Source: Exilibacterium sp. | GTDB lineage: Bacteria; Pseudomonadota; Gammaproteobacteria; Pseudomonadales; Cellvibrionaceae | Assembly (NCBI GenBank): GCA_028280195.1 | Contig: JANQMH010000128.1 | Span: 1 to 33,364, forward strand | Direction of reading: 5' to 3' | Length of the DNA stretch: 33,364 bases | Part shown: positions 5,976 through 14,816 of the stretch, piece after piece | Layout: every line of letters begins with the position of its first letter | Numbering within the stretch: position 1 is the first letter of the stretch | Translations under genes and position numbers: made by a program | The notes under the pieces: generated by a model | Seen by the model: the letters and a program-made list of their open reading frames with translations, nothing else | The model's database searches: none | Told to the model about the DNA's origin: nothing

Positions 5976-8660
5976 GTGTTCAATAGACAGGTCGCCAGTA
6001 AAATACAACACTACCGGTTACTAAACGTCCTGGGAGAGGGAGGCGGCGGCATAGTTTATCTGGCCGAGGATACCCGACTGCAGCGCAAGGTCGCTGTCAA
6101 ATGCCTGAAGCCTGACACCGAAAGCGCAGAGCGCAGTGCTCAATTGAAGCGCCTGCGCCGTGAAGCGGTTATCATGGCGCGGCTAAACCATCCCAATATC
6201 GTTCAGGTCTATGATGTTGTTGAGGGCATTTTCGAGGGCGAAAACCGTTTCGCTCTAGTCATTGAGTATATTGATGGGCCTACCCTGAACAAGCATATTC
6301 GAGAACATATCGTCGGCCTCAGACAGCGCCTGCTCTGCTTGCTGCAAATCGCCGAAGGCCTGGGAGCTGCCCATGATATAGGCCTAATTCACCGGGATCT
6401 GAAAGCCGACAATATACTTATTAACAGACAAAACACTGCCAAAATCACCGATTTCGGTATCGCCAAGTGCATGTGGGGTAAGCAAACCGAATATACGCAA
6501 ACGGGCGGTTTAGTCGGCAGTTATAATGCACTGTCGCCTGAACAGGCACTCGGGCGGCCACTGGACGCGCGCAGTGATCTATTCTCATTTGGCATCCTCG
6601 CATTTGAATTATTGTGTGGCCGCCATCCGTTTGGGTCTACGGAGAACCCCAATGTCTTGGTACAGAATATTTTACACGGCTTACCCCTGCCTGCCAGGGA
6701 ACTCAATCCGGGTTTGGGAGATGCCGTTGTTGAGTTATTGAATCATCTGCTGGAGAAAAACCCGCACCAGCGGCCGCATAGCACCGACTTGGTGGTGCAA
6801 AAACTGCAGCAAAGTATTAGTGAAATCGCGCCCGGCAATAACGATATCAGCTACAGTGAAACACTGGATATCGATATATCCCGTTACGCTGTAGAGCGTT
6901 CGTATGGCAAAGGCGCTGGATATCTGCAGAAACCCGAATCAGCGGCAATGACAAGTTCCTCTGCCAGTGCGCGCAAAGCACGAAGCATCGGCTGGATCGG
7001 CCTGCCGATTTTTCTTGTACTGTGTCTAAGCGGATACTGGCTCTGGCAGAAAGGCGTTGAACTGCCCTATGTGGCCGTCCTGCCGACAGCCATCAATAGC
7101 GACAGTACCATGCCAAAACAGCAACAACGGTTGTTGCTGGACATTTTCGATGTAGAAATTCAGCAGAAAGTTCTGCAGTCCGACAGTTTGCATTTGGTTA
7201 GCTCCCGCGATATCGGCAGTGTAAAAATGGATTATCACGATATCGCAAAAGCCTTTGCTGCAGATGTGCTCATTGAAGCTCTGCTGGATTGCGAACAGCA
7301 GCGCTGTGCGGTAAATATCAGAAAGATCGTACCTGACCAAAAAGATGGCGTGTCAGAGCCGGGACGCGGGGTTATTAAGCAACAGGAGCGCTGGCTGGTG
7401 TTGATGGACGATCAATACCGGAATCTGGTAACAGACTTACGCATGCGCTTGAGCAAGTTGTTTCCGGAAGTGGAATTCGCGGCCAATGAGCCCGTCCTGG
7501 ATATGAGTGAGAAAGACTATCGCTGGTTTATGGGGATTCGATACGATATTTTCAAGGCCGGGCAAGAGACCCATGAAAACTGGCAAGCGCTTATCGCAGC
7601 AAGTGAGCGCTTTAAAAGCTATCCGCCTTATTATGAGTTGTTGAGCTACATTTCTCTTGTGCGTTTTGATGATACTTTAGACAGCAGTTATCTGGCGGCA
7701 CTCGAACGGCAACTTCAGCAGGCTGAGAATTCTCTGGGCCTGAACTACTCCATCGTCCGAAACCGGCTGGAGATGGCGCTAAGGGAGCAAAGGTTTGATG
7801 ATGCCCGAAAGCTGCTGGACCAGATTCCGGCTTTCAATGCCGACGAAGTGGTGTATTTAAAGCAGTCAGCCCTGAACCAGCACTATCAAGGCCATTACAC
7901 CAAAGCCGATGAGCTTTACCAAAAAGCCCTGGCCCTTCGGCCCAGTGTTGCGCTGTTTTTCGATGCGGCATTCAATCAGTGGTATAGCGGAGAATCGAAG
8001 GCAGCCATCGCCTCCCTGGAACAGCTATTATCTTTATCGCCCGATGATTTTAATGCAAGGGTTTTATTGGCTTCGATACAGTTGACATTAGGAAAAACTG
8101 AAAGCGCAATTACCCAATACAAAAAAATACTCGAAGTCAGCCAGGAAGCCAGGCACTTCAACAACCTGGGTTTGGCCTATGCACTGCAACAAGACTATGC
8201 GCAGGCCCAGTCGGCTTTTACCGAAGCGGTAAAACGCAGCCCCAGGCATGCGCATATGTTACTGAATTTAGCTGATAGCTATAAACTAAACGGGCAAGAA
8301 GAAACCGCGCAGAGGTATTACAGGGAAGCCCTGGCATTGGCGGGCACCGGTAAAGATATGGAACTCCTGGTAGTTGCGGCCCAGGCCAATATCCATCTCG
8401 GCAATACCAGTGCGGCAATTCGCATGGTTCACGAAAGCCTTAAATCCGGTGAAGACAATCCCCTGGTTTTGTTTAACGCCGCGCTAATAAACACATTGGC
8501 CAGGCAGTGGTCTACGGCATTGGTCTATACAGAAAAAAGCCTGGACCAGGGCCTTAGCGCTGTCTGGTTTGAGCTGTCCTGGTTTGACGACCTGTGCCGC
8601 GCGAGTAAAACTGCAACTACGAAAATCCTCGGATCTCAACGGTGCTCTTCAATTCATTAG
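5976..8660 (+). CDS. Membrane-anchored eukaryotic-like Ser/Thr protein kinase with C-terminal TPR repeats
   Basis: An 894-aa protein, GTG start. The kinase domain spans about residues 13-280: glycine loop L-G-E-G-G-G-G-I-V at 19-27, VAVK lysine 42, helix-C Glu 63, catalytic H-R-D at 139-141 with Asn 146, D-F-G at 159-161, S-P-E-Q near 187-190 and D-x-x-S-F-G after it. All catalytic residues are present, so it should be active. One membrane segment lies at about 338-357. The C-terminal part (about 365-880) would then be outside the cytoplasm; it begins with a short alpha/beta region and continues as several TPR-like helical pairs (motifs such as G-H-Y-T-K-A-D-E-L-Y-Q-K-A-L-A-L-R-P). It ends four bases into the convergent downstream gene. 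The target is unknown; the adjacent FHA protein is the obvious candidate partner. Confidence 0.88.
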   Translation: MFNRQVASKIQHYRLLNVLGEGGGGIVYLAEDTRLQRKVAVKCLKPDTESAERSAQLKRLRREAVIMARLNHPNIVQVYDVVEGIFEGENRFALVIEYIDGPTLNKHIREHIVGLRQRLLCLLQIAEGLGAAHDIGLIHRDLKADNILINRQNTAKITDFGIAKCMWGKQTEYTQTGGLVGSYNALSPEQALGRPLDARSDLFSFGILAFELLCGRHPFGSTENPNVLVQNILHGLPLPARELNPGLGDAVVELLNHLLEKNPHQRPHSTDLVVQKLQQSISEIAPGNNDISYSETLDIDISRYAVERSYGKGAGYLQKPESAAMTSSSASARKARSIGWIGLPIFLVLCLSGYWLWQKGVELPYVAVLPTAINSDSTMPKQQQRLLLDIFDVEIQQKVLQSDSLHLVSSRDIGSVKMDYHDIAKAFAADVLIEALLDCEQQRCAVNIRKIVPDQKDGVSEPGRGVIKQQERWLVLMDDQYRNLVTDLRMRLSKLFPEVEFAANEPVLDMSEKDYRWFMGIRYDIFKAGQETHENWQALIAASERFKSYPPYYELLSYISLVRFDDTLDSSYLAALERQLQQAENSLGLNYSIVRNRLEMALREQRFDDARKLLDQIPAFNADEVVYLKQSALNQHYQGHYTKADELYQKALALRPSVALFFDAAFNQWYSGESKAAIASLEQLLSLSPDDFNARVLLASIQLTLGKTESAITQYKKILEVSQEARHFNNLGLAYALQQDYAQAQSAFTEAVKRSPRHAHMLLNLADSYKLNGQEETAQRYYREALALAGTGKDMELLVVAAQANIHLGNTSAAIRMVHESLKSGEDNPLVLFNAALINTLARQWSTALVYTEKSLDQGLSAVWFELSWFDDLCRASKTATTKILGSQRCSSIH

Positions 8661-9199
8661 CTGGGCCGGCGTTTGGAGACGATTATTGGATCTTTAGATA
8701 CGAAAAACCGGTTTTCACCCGAAGCCATATCCGTGTGCATGGCCACAAAGCCGAATTTAAATTCCTCCTGTTGCTTTTCAATGTCAGTAATTGTCAGCGC
8801 CAGCGTTTTACCGTTTTCCAACAGAGTTGTGCTGATCTCATGGCAACTATCCTCGTAACCCCGGCTGTACTGCACCCCATTGAGTGCGAAACACCATGAA
8901 GAGGCTTCTGTTTGCGCCAGCGAATCTATGGTAACGATCAGGATACAGCGCTCGAACTTCCTTTCTATAGACGATGAATCATGCGGAAACTCAATTTCCA
9001 GCTTGTCAAAGAAAGTCGCAATTCCCTTGGACTCACTCTGGTGAACCAAATTCCACTCAACAGCCAGGCCGTTGTTGGGCTGTTGTGGGGTCAAGGTTGT
9101 GGCAATTAGTTTGCTGCCACCTTTGGGAATGATAGTGTTCAATTTTTTACTCCCTATATAATAATGACATGTGCAGGTCGACTGATTTAACAGCGCCAC
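8657..9199 (-). CDS. Uncharacterised protein trailing the hupSLC operon
   Basis: A frame of 180 codons read from GTG 9199, only 6 bp after hupC, to TAA 8657. A TTG at 9142 preceded by GGGAGT is a good alternative start and would give 161 aa. No signal peptide or membrane segment. The sequence alternates polar and hydrophobic residues like a beta sandwich, with I-P-K-G-G-S-K-L-I-A-T-T-L, R-C-I-L-I-V-T-I-D-S-L and W-C-F-A-L-N-G-V-Q-Y. No family recognised. Position suggests co-transcription with hupSLC, but it is not one of the known hup genes and may simply be a neighbour. It is convergent with, and overlaps by 3-4 bp, the kinase gene. Confidence 0.6.
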   Translation of the reverse strand: MALLNQSTCTCHYYIGSKKLNTIIPKGGSKLIATTLTPQQPNNGLAVEWNLVHQSESKGIATFFDKLEIEFPHDSSSIERKFERCILIVTIDSLAQTEASSWCFALNGVQYSRGYEDSCHEISTTLLENGKTLALTITDIEKQQEEFKFGFVAMHTDMASGENRFFVSKDPIIVSKRRPS

Positions 9200-9205
9200 T
9201 CACCA

Positions 9206-9916
9206 TCAATGCCCATCATCAACCTCGCGATTATCCTTAAACGTGCGCCAGCCGCTGATCATTGAGCTGACCAGCGACTGGCGTGACATAATGTCCTCGC
9301 GAATCGCCACATACACATGCACGATAATGAAACAGATAATGTACCACATCACCAGGCGATGCCAGGTATGCACGTCCTGACTCTGGCCGAACAGGGGTAT
9401 TACCCAGCTGCTAAACCAGTCGTACTGCCAGCTGCCCATCCCGGTGCCCTCGCCGTAAAGTGCAAAGCCGGTAACAATCATAAACACCGTACCCCATACC
9501 AGCATCAGGTGCATGGTCAATACCGCCAGTGGATTGTGGCCGGTATATTTGCGCGGCTCTCTGGCGACGAAGGAATACCATTTTATTTCATGCCAGACTC
9601 CCCCCCACCAGCTGCGATTGAACAGCGGCAGAACAAATATCTGCCGGGCGTGGTCATTGCCGACCAGTGCCCAGTAGATGCGAAATAAGAAGCCGATGGC
9701 AAATATATACCCGGCGGCAAAATGAGCAAAGCGAATATAGCCCAATAAGAAATTCTCGCTCGCCTCACCCGGCACGCTCGGCAGCGGTTTGCCGATAAAA
9801 TATCCGCTAATACACAGCACGGTAATCGACAGGGCGTTGACCCAGTGCCAGAGGCGCACCGGCGCCTCGTAGACATAGACGGCGGGTTCGGATTTCAATA
9901 CGGCTTTGCCGGTCAT
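9206..9916 (-). CDS. hupC: [NiFe]-hydrogenase b-type cytochrome subunit
   Basis: A 236-aa integral membrane protein of the HupC/HyaC family. It anchors the uptake hydrogenase in the membrane and passes electrons from the small subunit's FeS clusters through two b hemes to quinone. The ATG at 9916 is preferred over upstream frame starts because it lies nine bases after GAGGAG and gives the family's usual length and N-terminus (Y-V-Y-E-A-P-V-R-L-W-H-W). Four membrane segments are visible, with conserved histidines at R-L-W-H-W, R-F-A-H-F-A-A-G-Y, M-H-L-M-L-V-W-G and D-V-H-T-W-H-R-L as heme ligand candidates. It follows hupL by 59 bp. Confidence 0.95.
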   Translation of the reverse strand: MTGKAVLKSEPAVYVYEAPVRLWHWVNALSITVLCISGYFIGKPLPSVPGEASENFLLGYIRFAHFAAGYIFAIGFLFRIYWALVGNDHARQIFVLPLFNRSWWGGVWHEIKWYSFVAREPRKYTGHNPLAVLTMHLMLVWGTVFMIVTGFALYGEGTGMGSWQYDWFSSWVIPLFGQSQDVHTWHRLVMWYIICFIIVHVYVAIREDIMSRQSLVSSMISGWRTFKDNREVDDGH

Positions 9917-9975
9917 CTGCAACTCTCCTCTGCACCGGCCGGCGGGCACCCGGCCCGCGGCGGCCGTATCGACTG

Positions 9976-11790
9976 TCAGCGAACTTGCACCTCGCACAAC
10001 TCCTCGCCGTCCTCGCCCATGACATGGGTGGCACAGGCGAGGCAGGGATCAAAGCTGTGCAGGCTGCGCAGAATCTCCACCGGCTCCTCGGGGCGCTCCA
10101 TCGGCGTATTCAGCAGACTGGCCTCGAAGGCGCCGATATTGCCGGCGGGGTCGCGCGGCGAACCGTTCCAGGTGGTGGGCACCACACACTGGTAGTTTTC
10201 GATGCGGCCATCGCTGATTTTGATCCAGTGCCCCAGTGCGCCGCGCGGTGCGGCCACCGTGCCCACCCCCTTGGCCTGCGCGGGCCAGCTCGACGGGTCC
10301 CACTTTTCCATATTCGCCGTATGCAGGTCACCGGCCTTGATATTGCCCATCAGTTCGTTCCAGTCGTCGACCATCATATCGGCGCAGTACTGCGCTTCCA
10401 GCGCCCTGGCCAGGGTTCTGCCGATAGTCGACTGCAATACCGTTTTTGCGCCCACCTCGGTGGCGGCCAGCTGATTGAAGGCGGCGACGCTGCGCTGCAC
10501 CTGCTGCTGAACATATTCCACGCCCTGCGCATAGGCGAGCGTATAGCGCGACAGCGGGCCCACCTCGACGGCGTGCCCGCGCCAGCGCGGCGCTTTGATC
10601 CAGGAGTATTTCGCTTCCTCGTCCACCTGCCTGATATCGGTGGCGGTGCCTTTTGCCTTTGGCCCCAGGGTGTAATTCGGTTCGGTCACGCCGTCCCACG
10701 GATGCAGGCCGGCGTTGTCGTCGGGATAGCTGTACCAGGAGTGGGCGACGAACTCCTGCACCTGTTCGGCGTCGCGCGGGTCCACCGGCATGATCTCGTC
10801 CCAGTTGCCGTTGAGTATGACACCGCCCGGCAGCTGATCGGTGGACTTGTCGTAGTTCACTTTCGGATAGGCGCCGTAGTCCATGACATTTTTAGCGCCG
10901 AGACCGCCGCCGTAAAGCCAGTCCTTGTAGAAGCTGGCAATGGCGATGACATCGGGGACATAAACGTTATTGCAGAAGTCCACCATCTCCTGGATGCGCG
11001 ACATCACAAAGTTGAGCCGCTCCATATTCAGCGGCGCGCCGGCGGCCAGGGCATCATCCATATTGATGGCGCAGGGTACGCCGCCGACCAGGTAGTTGGG
11101 GTGCGGGTTCTTGCCGCCGAAAACCGTATGCACTTTGACGAAGTCTTTTTGCAAGTCCAGGGCCTCGAGATAGTGGGCGAGCGCCATCAGATCCGCCTCC
11201 GGCGACAGCTTGTAGGCGGGATTGTCCCAGTAGCCGTTTTTAAACGGCCCCAGCTGGCCCGACTCGACAAATTTGCGGATACGGGTCTGAATATCGCGGA
11301 AGTAACCCGGGCTCGACAGCGGGTGGTGAGGTGAAACCGACTGCTGCAACAGCGAGGTGGCCTTGGGGTCGGCCTTGAGGGTATTGATGGGATTGACCCA
11401 GTCGAGCGCGTGCAGGTGATAAAAATGCACCACATGATCGTGCACCTGCAGCGTTTTCGCCATCATCTCGCGAATCAGGTGGGCATTGGGCGGAATTCTT
11501 ATATCCAGCGCATCCTCCACCGCGCGCACCGAGGCCAGCGCATGGCAGCCGGTGCACACGCCGCAGATGCGCTCGACGAAGGCCCAGGCATCGCGCGGGT
11601 CGCGGCCTTTCAAAATAACCTCGAGGCCGCGCCACATGGTACCGGTGGATACCGCGTTGCGGATAATATTGTTATCGTCGACATTGACCTCGCAGCGCAT
11701 ATGCCCTTCGATCCGGGTGATCGGGTCCACCACCACGCGGCGGCCGCCGCTGTCGAGGGAAAAGCCATTCGGCGTACTGGTAAGGCTCAT
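9976..11790 (-). CDS. hupL: Uptake [NiFe]-hydrogenase large subunit (group 1d-like)
   Basis: A 604-aa catalytic subunit that binds the NiFe(CN)2CO centre and splits H2. The N-terminal ligand motif [10 protein letters not shown] has Cys 76 and Cys 79; the C-terminal motif D-P-C-L-A-C-A-T-H has Cys 583 and Cys 586. Fifteen residues follow His 589, the peptide expected to be removed by the HupD protease once nickel is in place. It has no signal peptide of its own; it is exported with HupS through the Tat system. Its ATG overlaps the hupS stop (ATGA), so translation is coupled. The sequence is close to E. coli HyaB. Confidence 0.97.
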   Translation of the reverse strand: MSLTSTPNGFSLDSGGRRVVVDPITRIEGHMRCEVNVDDNNIIRNAVSTGTMWRGLEVILKGRDPRDAWAFVERICGVCTGCHALASVRAVEDALDIRIPPNAHLIREMMAKTLQVHDHVVHFYHLHALDWVNPINTLKADPKATSLLQQSVSPHHPLSSPGYFRDIQTRIRKFVESGQLGPFKNGYWDNPAYKLSPEADLMALAHYLEALDLQKDFVKVHTVFGGKNPHPNYLVGGVPCAINMDDALAAGAPLNMERLNFVMSRIQEMVDFCNNVYVPDVIAIASFYKDWLYGGGLGAKNVMDYGAYPKVNYDKSTDQLPGGVILNGNWDEIMPVDPRDAEQVQEFVAHSWYSYPDDNAGLHPWDGVTEPNYTLGPKAKGTATDIRQVDEEAKYSWIKAPRWRGHAVEVGPLSRYTLAYAQGVEYVQQQVQRSVAAFNQLAATEVGAKTVLQSTIGRTLARALEAQYCADMMVDDWNELMGNIKAGDLHTANMEKWDPSSWPAQAKGVGTVAAPRGALGHWIKISDGRIENYQCVVPTTWNGSPRDPAGNIGAFEASLLNTPMERPEEPVEILRSLHSFDPCLACATHVMGEDGEELCEVQVR

Positions 11791-12860
11791 GAGTTCTGAT
11801 CTCCTTTCTGCATGGCGCGCTTGACCGCGCTGGCGGCGATATGCGCGGCAGTGGCGGCGCCGACGACTGCGGCGGCGGTGCCGCCTACCTGGTCGGCATT
11901 GCGTTCAACACCAAATTGCTTGATATCGGTCAGCCGCGCATACCACGAGCCCTTGTCCCAGAAGCCGTCTTCGGAGCAGCCGATGCAGCCGTGGCCCGCC
12001 TGGATCGGAAATGAGGTGCCCTCGTTCCAGCGAATGGTGGAACAGGCATTGTAGGTGGTCGGCCCTTTGCAGCCCACCTTGTACAGGCAGTAGCCTTTGC
12101 GCGCGCCCTCGTCGTCCCAGCTTTCGACAAACTGCCCGGCGTCGAAATGCGGCCGGCGATAGCACTTGTCGTGAATGCGCTGGCTGTAGAACATTTTCGG
12201 CCGGCCCTGGCGATCCAGTTGCGGCAGCCTGTCAAAGGTCACCATATAGGTGAGGACGCCGGTCATCACCTCGGCGATGGGCGGGCAGCCGGGCACTTTG
12301 ATAATCGGCTTGCCGTGCACCACTTTGTGCACCGGCGTGGCACGGGTGGGGTTGGGTTTGGCGGCCTGCACGCAGCCGTAGGAGGCGCAGGACCCCCAGG
12401 AAATGATCGCCTTGCAGTGTTTGGCGGTATGGGTGAGCTGCTCGACAAAGGGTTTGCCGCCGATGATACAGGACATGCCGTCCTGGTTCAGCGGCGGATT
12501 GCCCTCCACCGCCAGCAGGAAATTGCCGTCGTATTTCTCGATGGTCTCCTCGATAATGGCCTCGGCCTGAACACCGGCGGCCGCCATCACCAGACTGTCG
12601 TAGTCCAGTGACACCATGGAGAGGATGACATCCTTGGCCAGCGGGTGGGCCGAGCGGATAAACGATTCGGAGCAACAGGTACATTCCAGGCCGTGCAGCC
12701 AGATGACCGGAATGCGTGGCTTGGTCTCCATGGCGTGGGCGATCTTCGGTGCAAAGGCGGGGCCGAGCCCCAGGGCCGCCGCCGTCAGGCTGCAGTATTT
12801 CATAAAGCTGCGCCGGGTTATGCCCTGCCGCCGCATTACCTCATAAAAGGTTTCGCTCAT
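11787..12860 (-). CDS. hupS: Uptake [NiFe]-hydrogenase small subunit, O2-tolerant type, Tat-exported
   Basis: A 357-aa FeS subunit starting at ATG 12860 (a GTG one codon upstream is possible; GGGGAG lies 8-9 bases away). The Tat signal carries T-R-R-S-F-M-K at 15-21 and is probably cut after A-H-A 43. In mature numbering the L-E-C-T-C-C motif gives Cys 17, 19 and 20; the later G-S-C-A-S-Y-G-C gives the pair matching Cys 115 and 120 of E. coli HyaA. This is the six-cysteine environment of the [4Fe-3S] proximal cluster that confers oxygen tolerance. C-terminal cluster motifs ([22 protein letters not shown]) and a hydrophobic tail anchor are present. First gene of the minus-strand hupSLC operon. 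Confidence 0.97.
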   Translation of the reverse strand: MSETFYEVMRRQGITRRSFMKYCSLTAAALGLGPAFAPKIAHAMETKPRIPVIWLHGLECTCCSESFIRSAHPLAKDVILSMVSLDYDSLVMAAAGVQAEAIIEETIEKYDGNFLLAVEGNPPLNQDGMSCIIGGKPFVEQLTHTAKHCKAIISWGSCASYGCVQAAKPNPTRATPVHKVVHGKPIIKVPGCPPIAEVMTGVLTYMVTFDRLPQLDRQGRPKMFYSQRIHDKCYRRPHFDAGQFVESWDDEGARKGYCLYKVGCKGPTTYNACSTIRWNEGTSFPIQAGHGCIGCSEDGFWDKGSWYARLTDIKQFGVERNADQVGGTAAAVVGAATAAHIAASAVKRAMQKGDQNS

Positions 12861-12908
12861 CACAATTTCTCCCCATGGTCGTCAATTGACTGCGGGGCGG
12901 AACTGCGC

Positions 12909-13044
12909 TTTAGCCTCGCGCCCTTTGCCTTACGCCCCTTAGCCTCGGAGACCTAGCCTCAAAGATCTTAGTCTCAAAGACCTTAGTCCCAGAGACCTTA
13001 AGTCCCAGAGACCTTAAGTCCCAGAGACCTTAAGTCCCAGAGAC
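12909..13044 (-). repeat. Degenerating 15-16-bp tandem repeat array in the hupS leader
   Basis: On the hupS-sense strand the unit is GGTCTCTGGGACTTAA. Three or four near-identical copies lie next to the promoter (13044 to about 12985), then copies with growing divergence (GGTCTTTGAGACTAA, GATCTTTGAGGCTAG, GTCTCCGAGGCTAAG) down to about 12940, with still weaker versions to 12909. Each unit is a quasi-palindrome (GTCTC/GGGAC). There are no unique spacers, so it is not CRISPR. If the sigma-54 promoter call is right, most of the array is transcribed as the 5' leader of hupSLC. Confidence 0.8.
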
Positions 13045-13047
13045 AAA

Positions 13048-13063
13048 CGCGAAGATCGTGCCA
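13048..13063 (-). promoter_or_regulatory. Candidate sigma-54 (-24/-12) promoter of hupSLC
   Basis: Read on the minus strand: TGGCAC, five bases, then TCGC. This matches the RpoN consensus TGGCAC-N5-TTGC except one base, with the essential GG (13062-13061) and GC (13050-13049) exactly ten bases apart. Transcription would start near 13037, giving a leader of about 177 nt. The NtrC-type activator encoded at 18771 retains the GAFTGA sigma-54 contact motif, which fits. Confidence 0.65.
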
Positions 13064-13096
13064 ACCCAAAGGCCCGCTGTTTCGGCGAATATAGGG

Positions 13097-13178
13097 CGAT
13101 GCAAGATGCTGAATTGATAAGATATTTTCCAATAAACTTTTCATTTCGATAAATAACTTTTCGTTTAGGCTTGCATCG
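13097..13178. promoter_or_regulatory. Inverted pair of 9-bp boxes, candidate activator binding sites
   Basis: CGATGCAAG at 13097-13105 and its exact complement CTTGCATCG at 13170-13178 flank a very AT-rich 64-bp stretch. They lie 34-115 bp upstream of the -24 element, where an upstream activating sequence and a bending (IHF-type) site belong. A TATCAA core, a partial match to the IHF consensus, is in the AT-rich stretch. Binding by HoxA is inferred from position only. The same region lies upstream of the divergent hupD. Confidence 0.4.
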
Positions 13179-13346
13179 ACTGATAAGTCTTGCCAGAATG
13201 GCTGCAAAGGAACTATCCGCATTCGCTTACTTTTTTTCAGGCCCGGTCTTTTTCAGACCCAGTGTTTTCACACGGCCGGCGTTAAAGCGGATAAAAAGCC
13301 AAACAGCAGACAACAACGATAAGCCAGCAGCCAACGGAAGCTCCCT

Positions 13347-14045
13347 ATGGCGATGATGCAGACAGATGTCCTGATCCTCGGTATCGGCAACTTACTGTGG
13401 GCCGACGAGGGCTTTGGCGTGCGCGCCGTGGAGGCGCTCAACCAGGGCTACCGGTTTCCCGCTAATGTCCGCCTGATGGACGGCGGCACCCAGGGTATTT
13501 ACCTGGTGCCCTACGTACAGCAGGCCGATGTGCTGATTGTTTTCGATGCCATCGACTACGGTCTCACCCCCGGCACTCTCAAGATTGTCCGCGACGCCGA
13601 GGTGCCCAAGTTTATGGGCGCCAAAAAAATGAGCCTGCACCAGACCGGTTTCCAGGAAGTCCTCGCCATGGCGGAACTGCTGGGCGACTACCCGCAGAAA
13701 TTACTGCTGATCGGCGTGCAGCCGGTGGAACTGGAAGACTACGGCGGCAGTCTGCGGGCACAGGTGAAGGCCGGTATCGAGCCCGCCCTGGAGATCGCCC
13801 TCGCATTTCTCGATGATCTCGGTATCGCCGCCGAGCGCCGGCAAGTGCCGGACGACACTCGCGCACTGGCGCCGCCGAGCCTGGCGATCACCCCCTATGA
13901 GACACAGCGCCCCGCCGACAGTGAGGCCTGCCGCAGCGGCGATGCGCGCGTTCTGCGGTCGCCGGCTTTTTACTTCGACCCCAAGCCGGTGGCGCAGGAA
14001 GCGCTGAATCTGAGCGTCGATATCGACCGGCGGGGGCGGGACTGA
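13347..14045 (+). CDS. hupD: Hydrogenase maturation endopeptidase
   Basis: A 232-aa protease of the HyaD/HupD family that removes the C-terminal peptide of HupL after nickel insertion. The N-terminal G-I-G-N-L-L-W-A-D-E-G-F-G motif carries Glu 21; Asp 67 (F-D-A-I-D-Y-G) and His 98 (S-L-H-Q-T-G) complete the three residues that sense nickel in this family. Start at ATG 13347, six bases after GGAAG. About 60 residues at the C-terminus exceed the usual family length and look unstructured. First gene of the plus-strand accessory operon, divergent from hupSLC. Confidence 0.95.
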   Translation: MAMMQTDVLILGIGNLLWADEGFGVRAVEALNQGYRFPANVRLMDGGTQGIYLVPYVQQADVLIVFDAIDYGLTPGTLKIVRDAEVPKFMGAKKMSLHQTGFQEVLAMAELLGDYPQKLLLIGVQPVELEDYGGSLRAQVKAGIEPALEIALAFLDDLGIAAERRQVPDDTRALAPPSLAITPYETQRPADSEACRSGDARVLRSPAFYFDPKPVAQEALNLSVDIDRRGRD

Positions 14046-14404
14046 TGTGTATCGGCGTACCCATGCGGGTGGTTTGCTGTGAGGCGCAGACGGCTGTTTG
14101 CGAACTCGACGGCAGGCGCGAACCGGTGGATATCACACTGGTCGGTGCGCAGCCGGCCGGCACCTGGCTGCTGGTGTTTCTCGGCGCCGCCCGCGAGGTG
14201 ATGGAGCCGCTGGAGGCGCGGCGCACACTCGACGCTATCGAGGCGCTGCAGCAGATCATGGGCGGCAGCCGGCAGATAGATCATCTGTTTGCCGATCTGA
14301 TAGACCGCGAGCCGCCGCTGCCCGGGCATCTGCGCCCGGCAGCGGCGGCCGCAGCGAGGCTAAGCGGCGGAGGAGCGCGCGGCGATGATATCACCACTGG
14401 TTAG
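14045..14404 (+). CDS. hupF: HypC-family hydrogenase chaperone HupF
   Basis: A 119-aa HypC paralogue dedicated to the uptake hydrogenase. It starts M-C-I-G-V-P-M; the Cys 2 after Met removal is the residue that contacts the cofactor and the large subunit in this family. It has the longer C-terminal tail typical of HupF compared with HypC. In other bacteria HupF stabilises HupL during maturation under oxygen. Its ATG overlaps the hupD stop (TGATG). A second family member, hypC, lies at 26169. Confidence 0.93.
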   Translation: MCIGVPMRVVCCEAQTAVCELDGRREPVDITLVGAQPAGTWLLVFLGAAREVMEPLEARRTLDAIEALQQIMGGSRQIDHLFADLIDREPPLPGHLRPAAAAAARLSGGGARGDDITTG

Positions 14405-14789
14405 GCGGCTGCTCGAGGTGTGGAAATACCCCCGGGCCGACACCGGCAATCTGCCGCAGCTGCTGGCCGACAATGAACATCTGGTATTGTTTTTTCCCGG
14501 CGACCCCGAGCGCTACCCGGAGGGTGACGATGTCGCGGTTATTCTGCCGGAACTGCTACGCGCCTTCGAGGGCAGGCTCGGCGCGGCGGTGGTATGCGGT
14601 GAAAATGCGGCTGCACTGAAGCAGCGCTACCCCTTCGACGCCTGGCCGGGCCTGGTGTTTCTGCGCAGGGGCGTGCAGCTGGGCAGCATCTGCAAGGTGA
14701 AGGACTGGGCCGACTATCTCGAACAGATCGAGGCGCTGCTGGGGCGGGGGACACAGTCTGAACAGGCGATACCAAGTGTTAACCTGTAA
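14385..14789 (+). CDS. hupG: HupG/HyaE-type hydrogenase small-subunit chaperone
   Basis: A 134-aa protein of the HyaE/HupG family, thioredoxin-like in fold but without a CxxC active site. It assists the Tat-dependent small subunit before export. Visible family features are V-L-F-F-P-G-D, V-A-V-I-L-P-E-L, the F-x-x-W-P-G-L-V-F-L-R-x-G segment and a final L-x-x-I helix. GGAGGAG sits directly before ATG 14385, and the gene overlaps hupF by 20 bp. The 3' side is followed by a 192-bp inverted-repeat element rather than directly by hupH. Confidence 0.9.
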   Translation: MISPLVRRLLEVWKYPRADTGNLPQLLADNEHLVLFFPGDPERYPEGDDVAVILPELLRAFEGRLGAAVVCGENAAALKQRYPFDAWPGLVFLRRGVQLGSICKVKDWADYLEQIEALLGRGTQSEQAIPSVNL

Positions 14790-14816
14790 TTATGAGGTTT
14801 TACTGCCCTCGACCCC

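Noticed and set aside
9985-11334. 449-codon open frame on the plus strand opposite hupL
   Set aside because: It lies entirely within the well-conserved large subunit gene and has His/Val/Gly-rich shadow composition with no domain; a by-product of high GC.
12909-13044. CRISPR array
   Set aside because: Units follow each other with no unique spacers and are only 15-16 bp.
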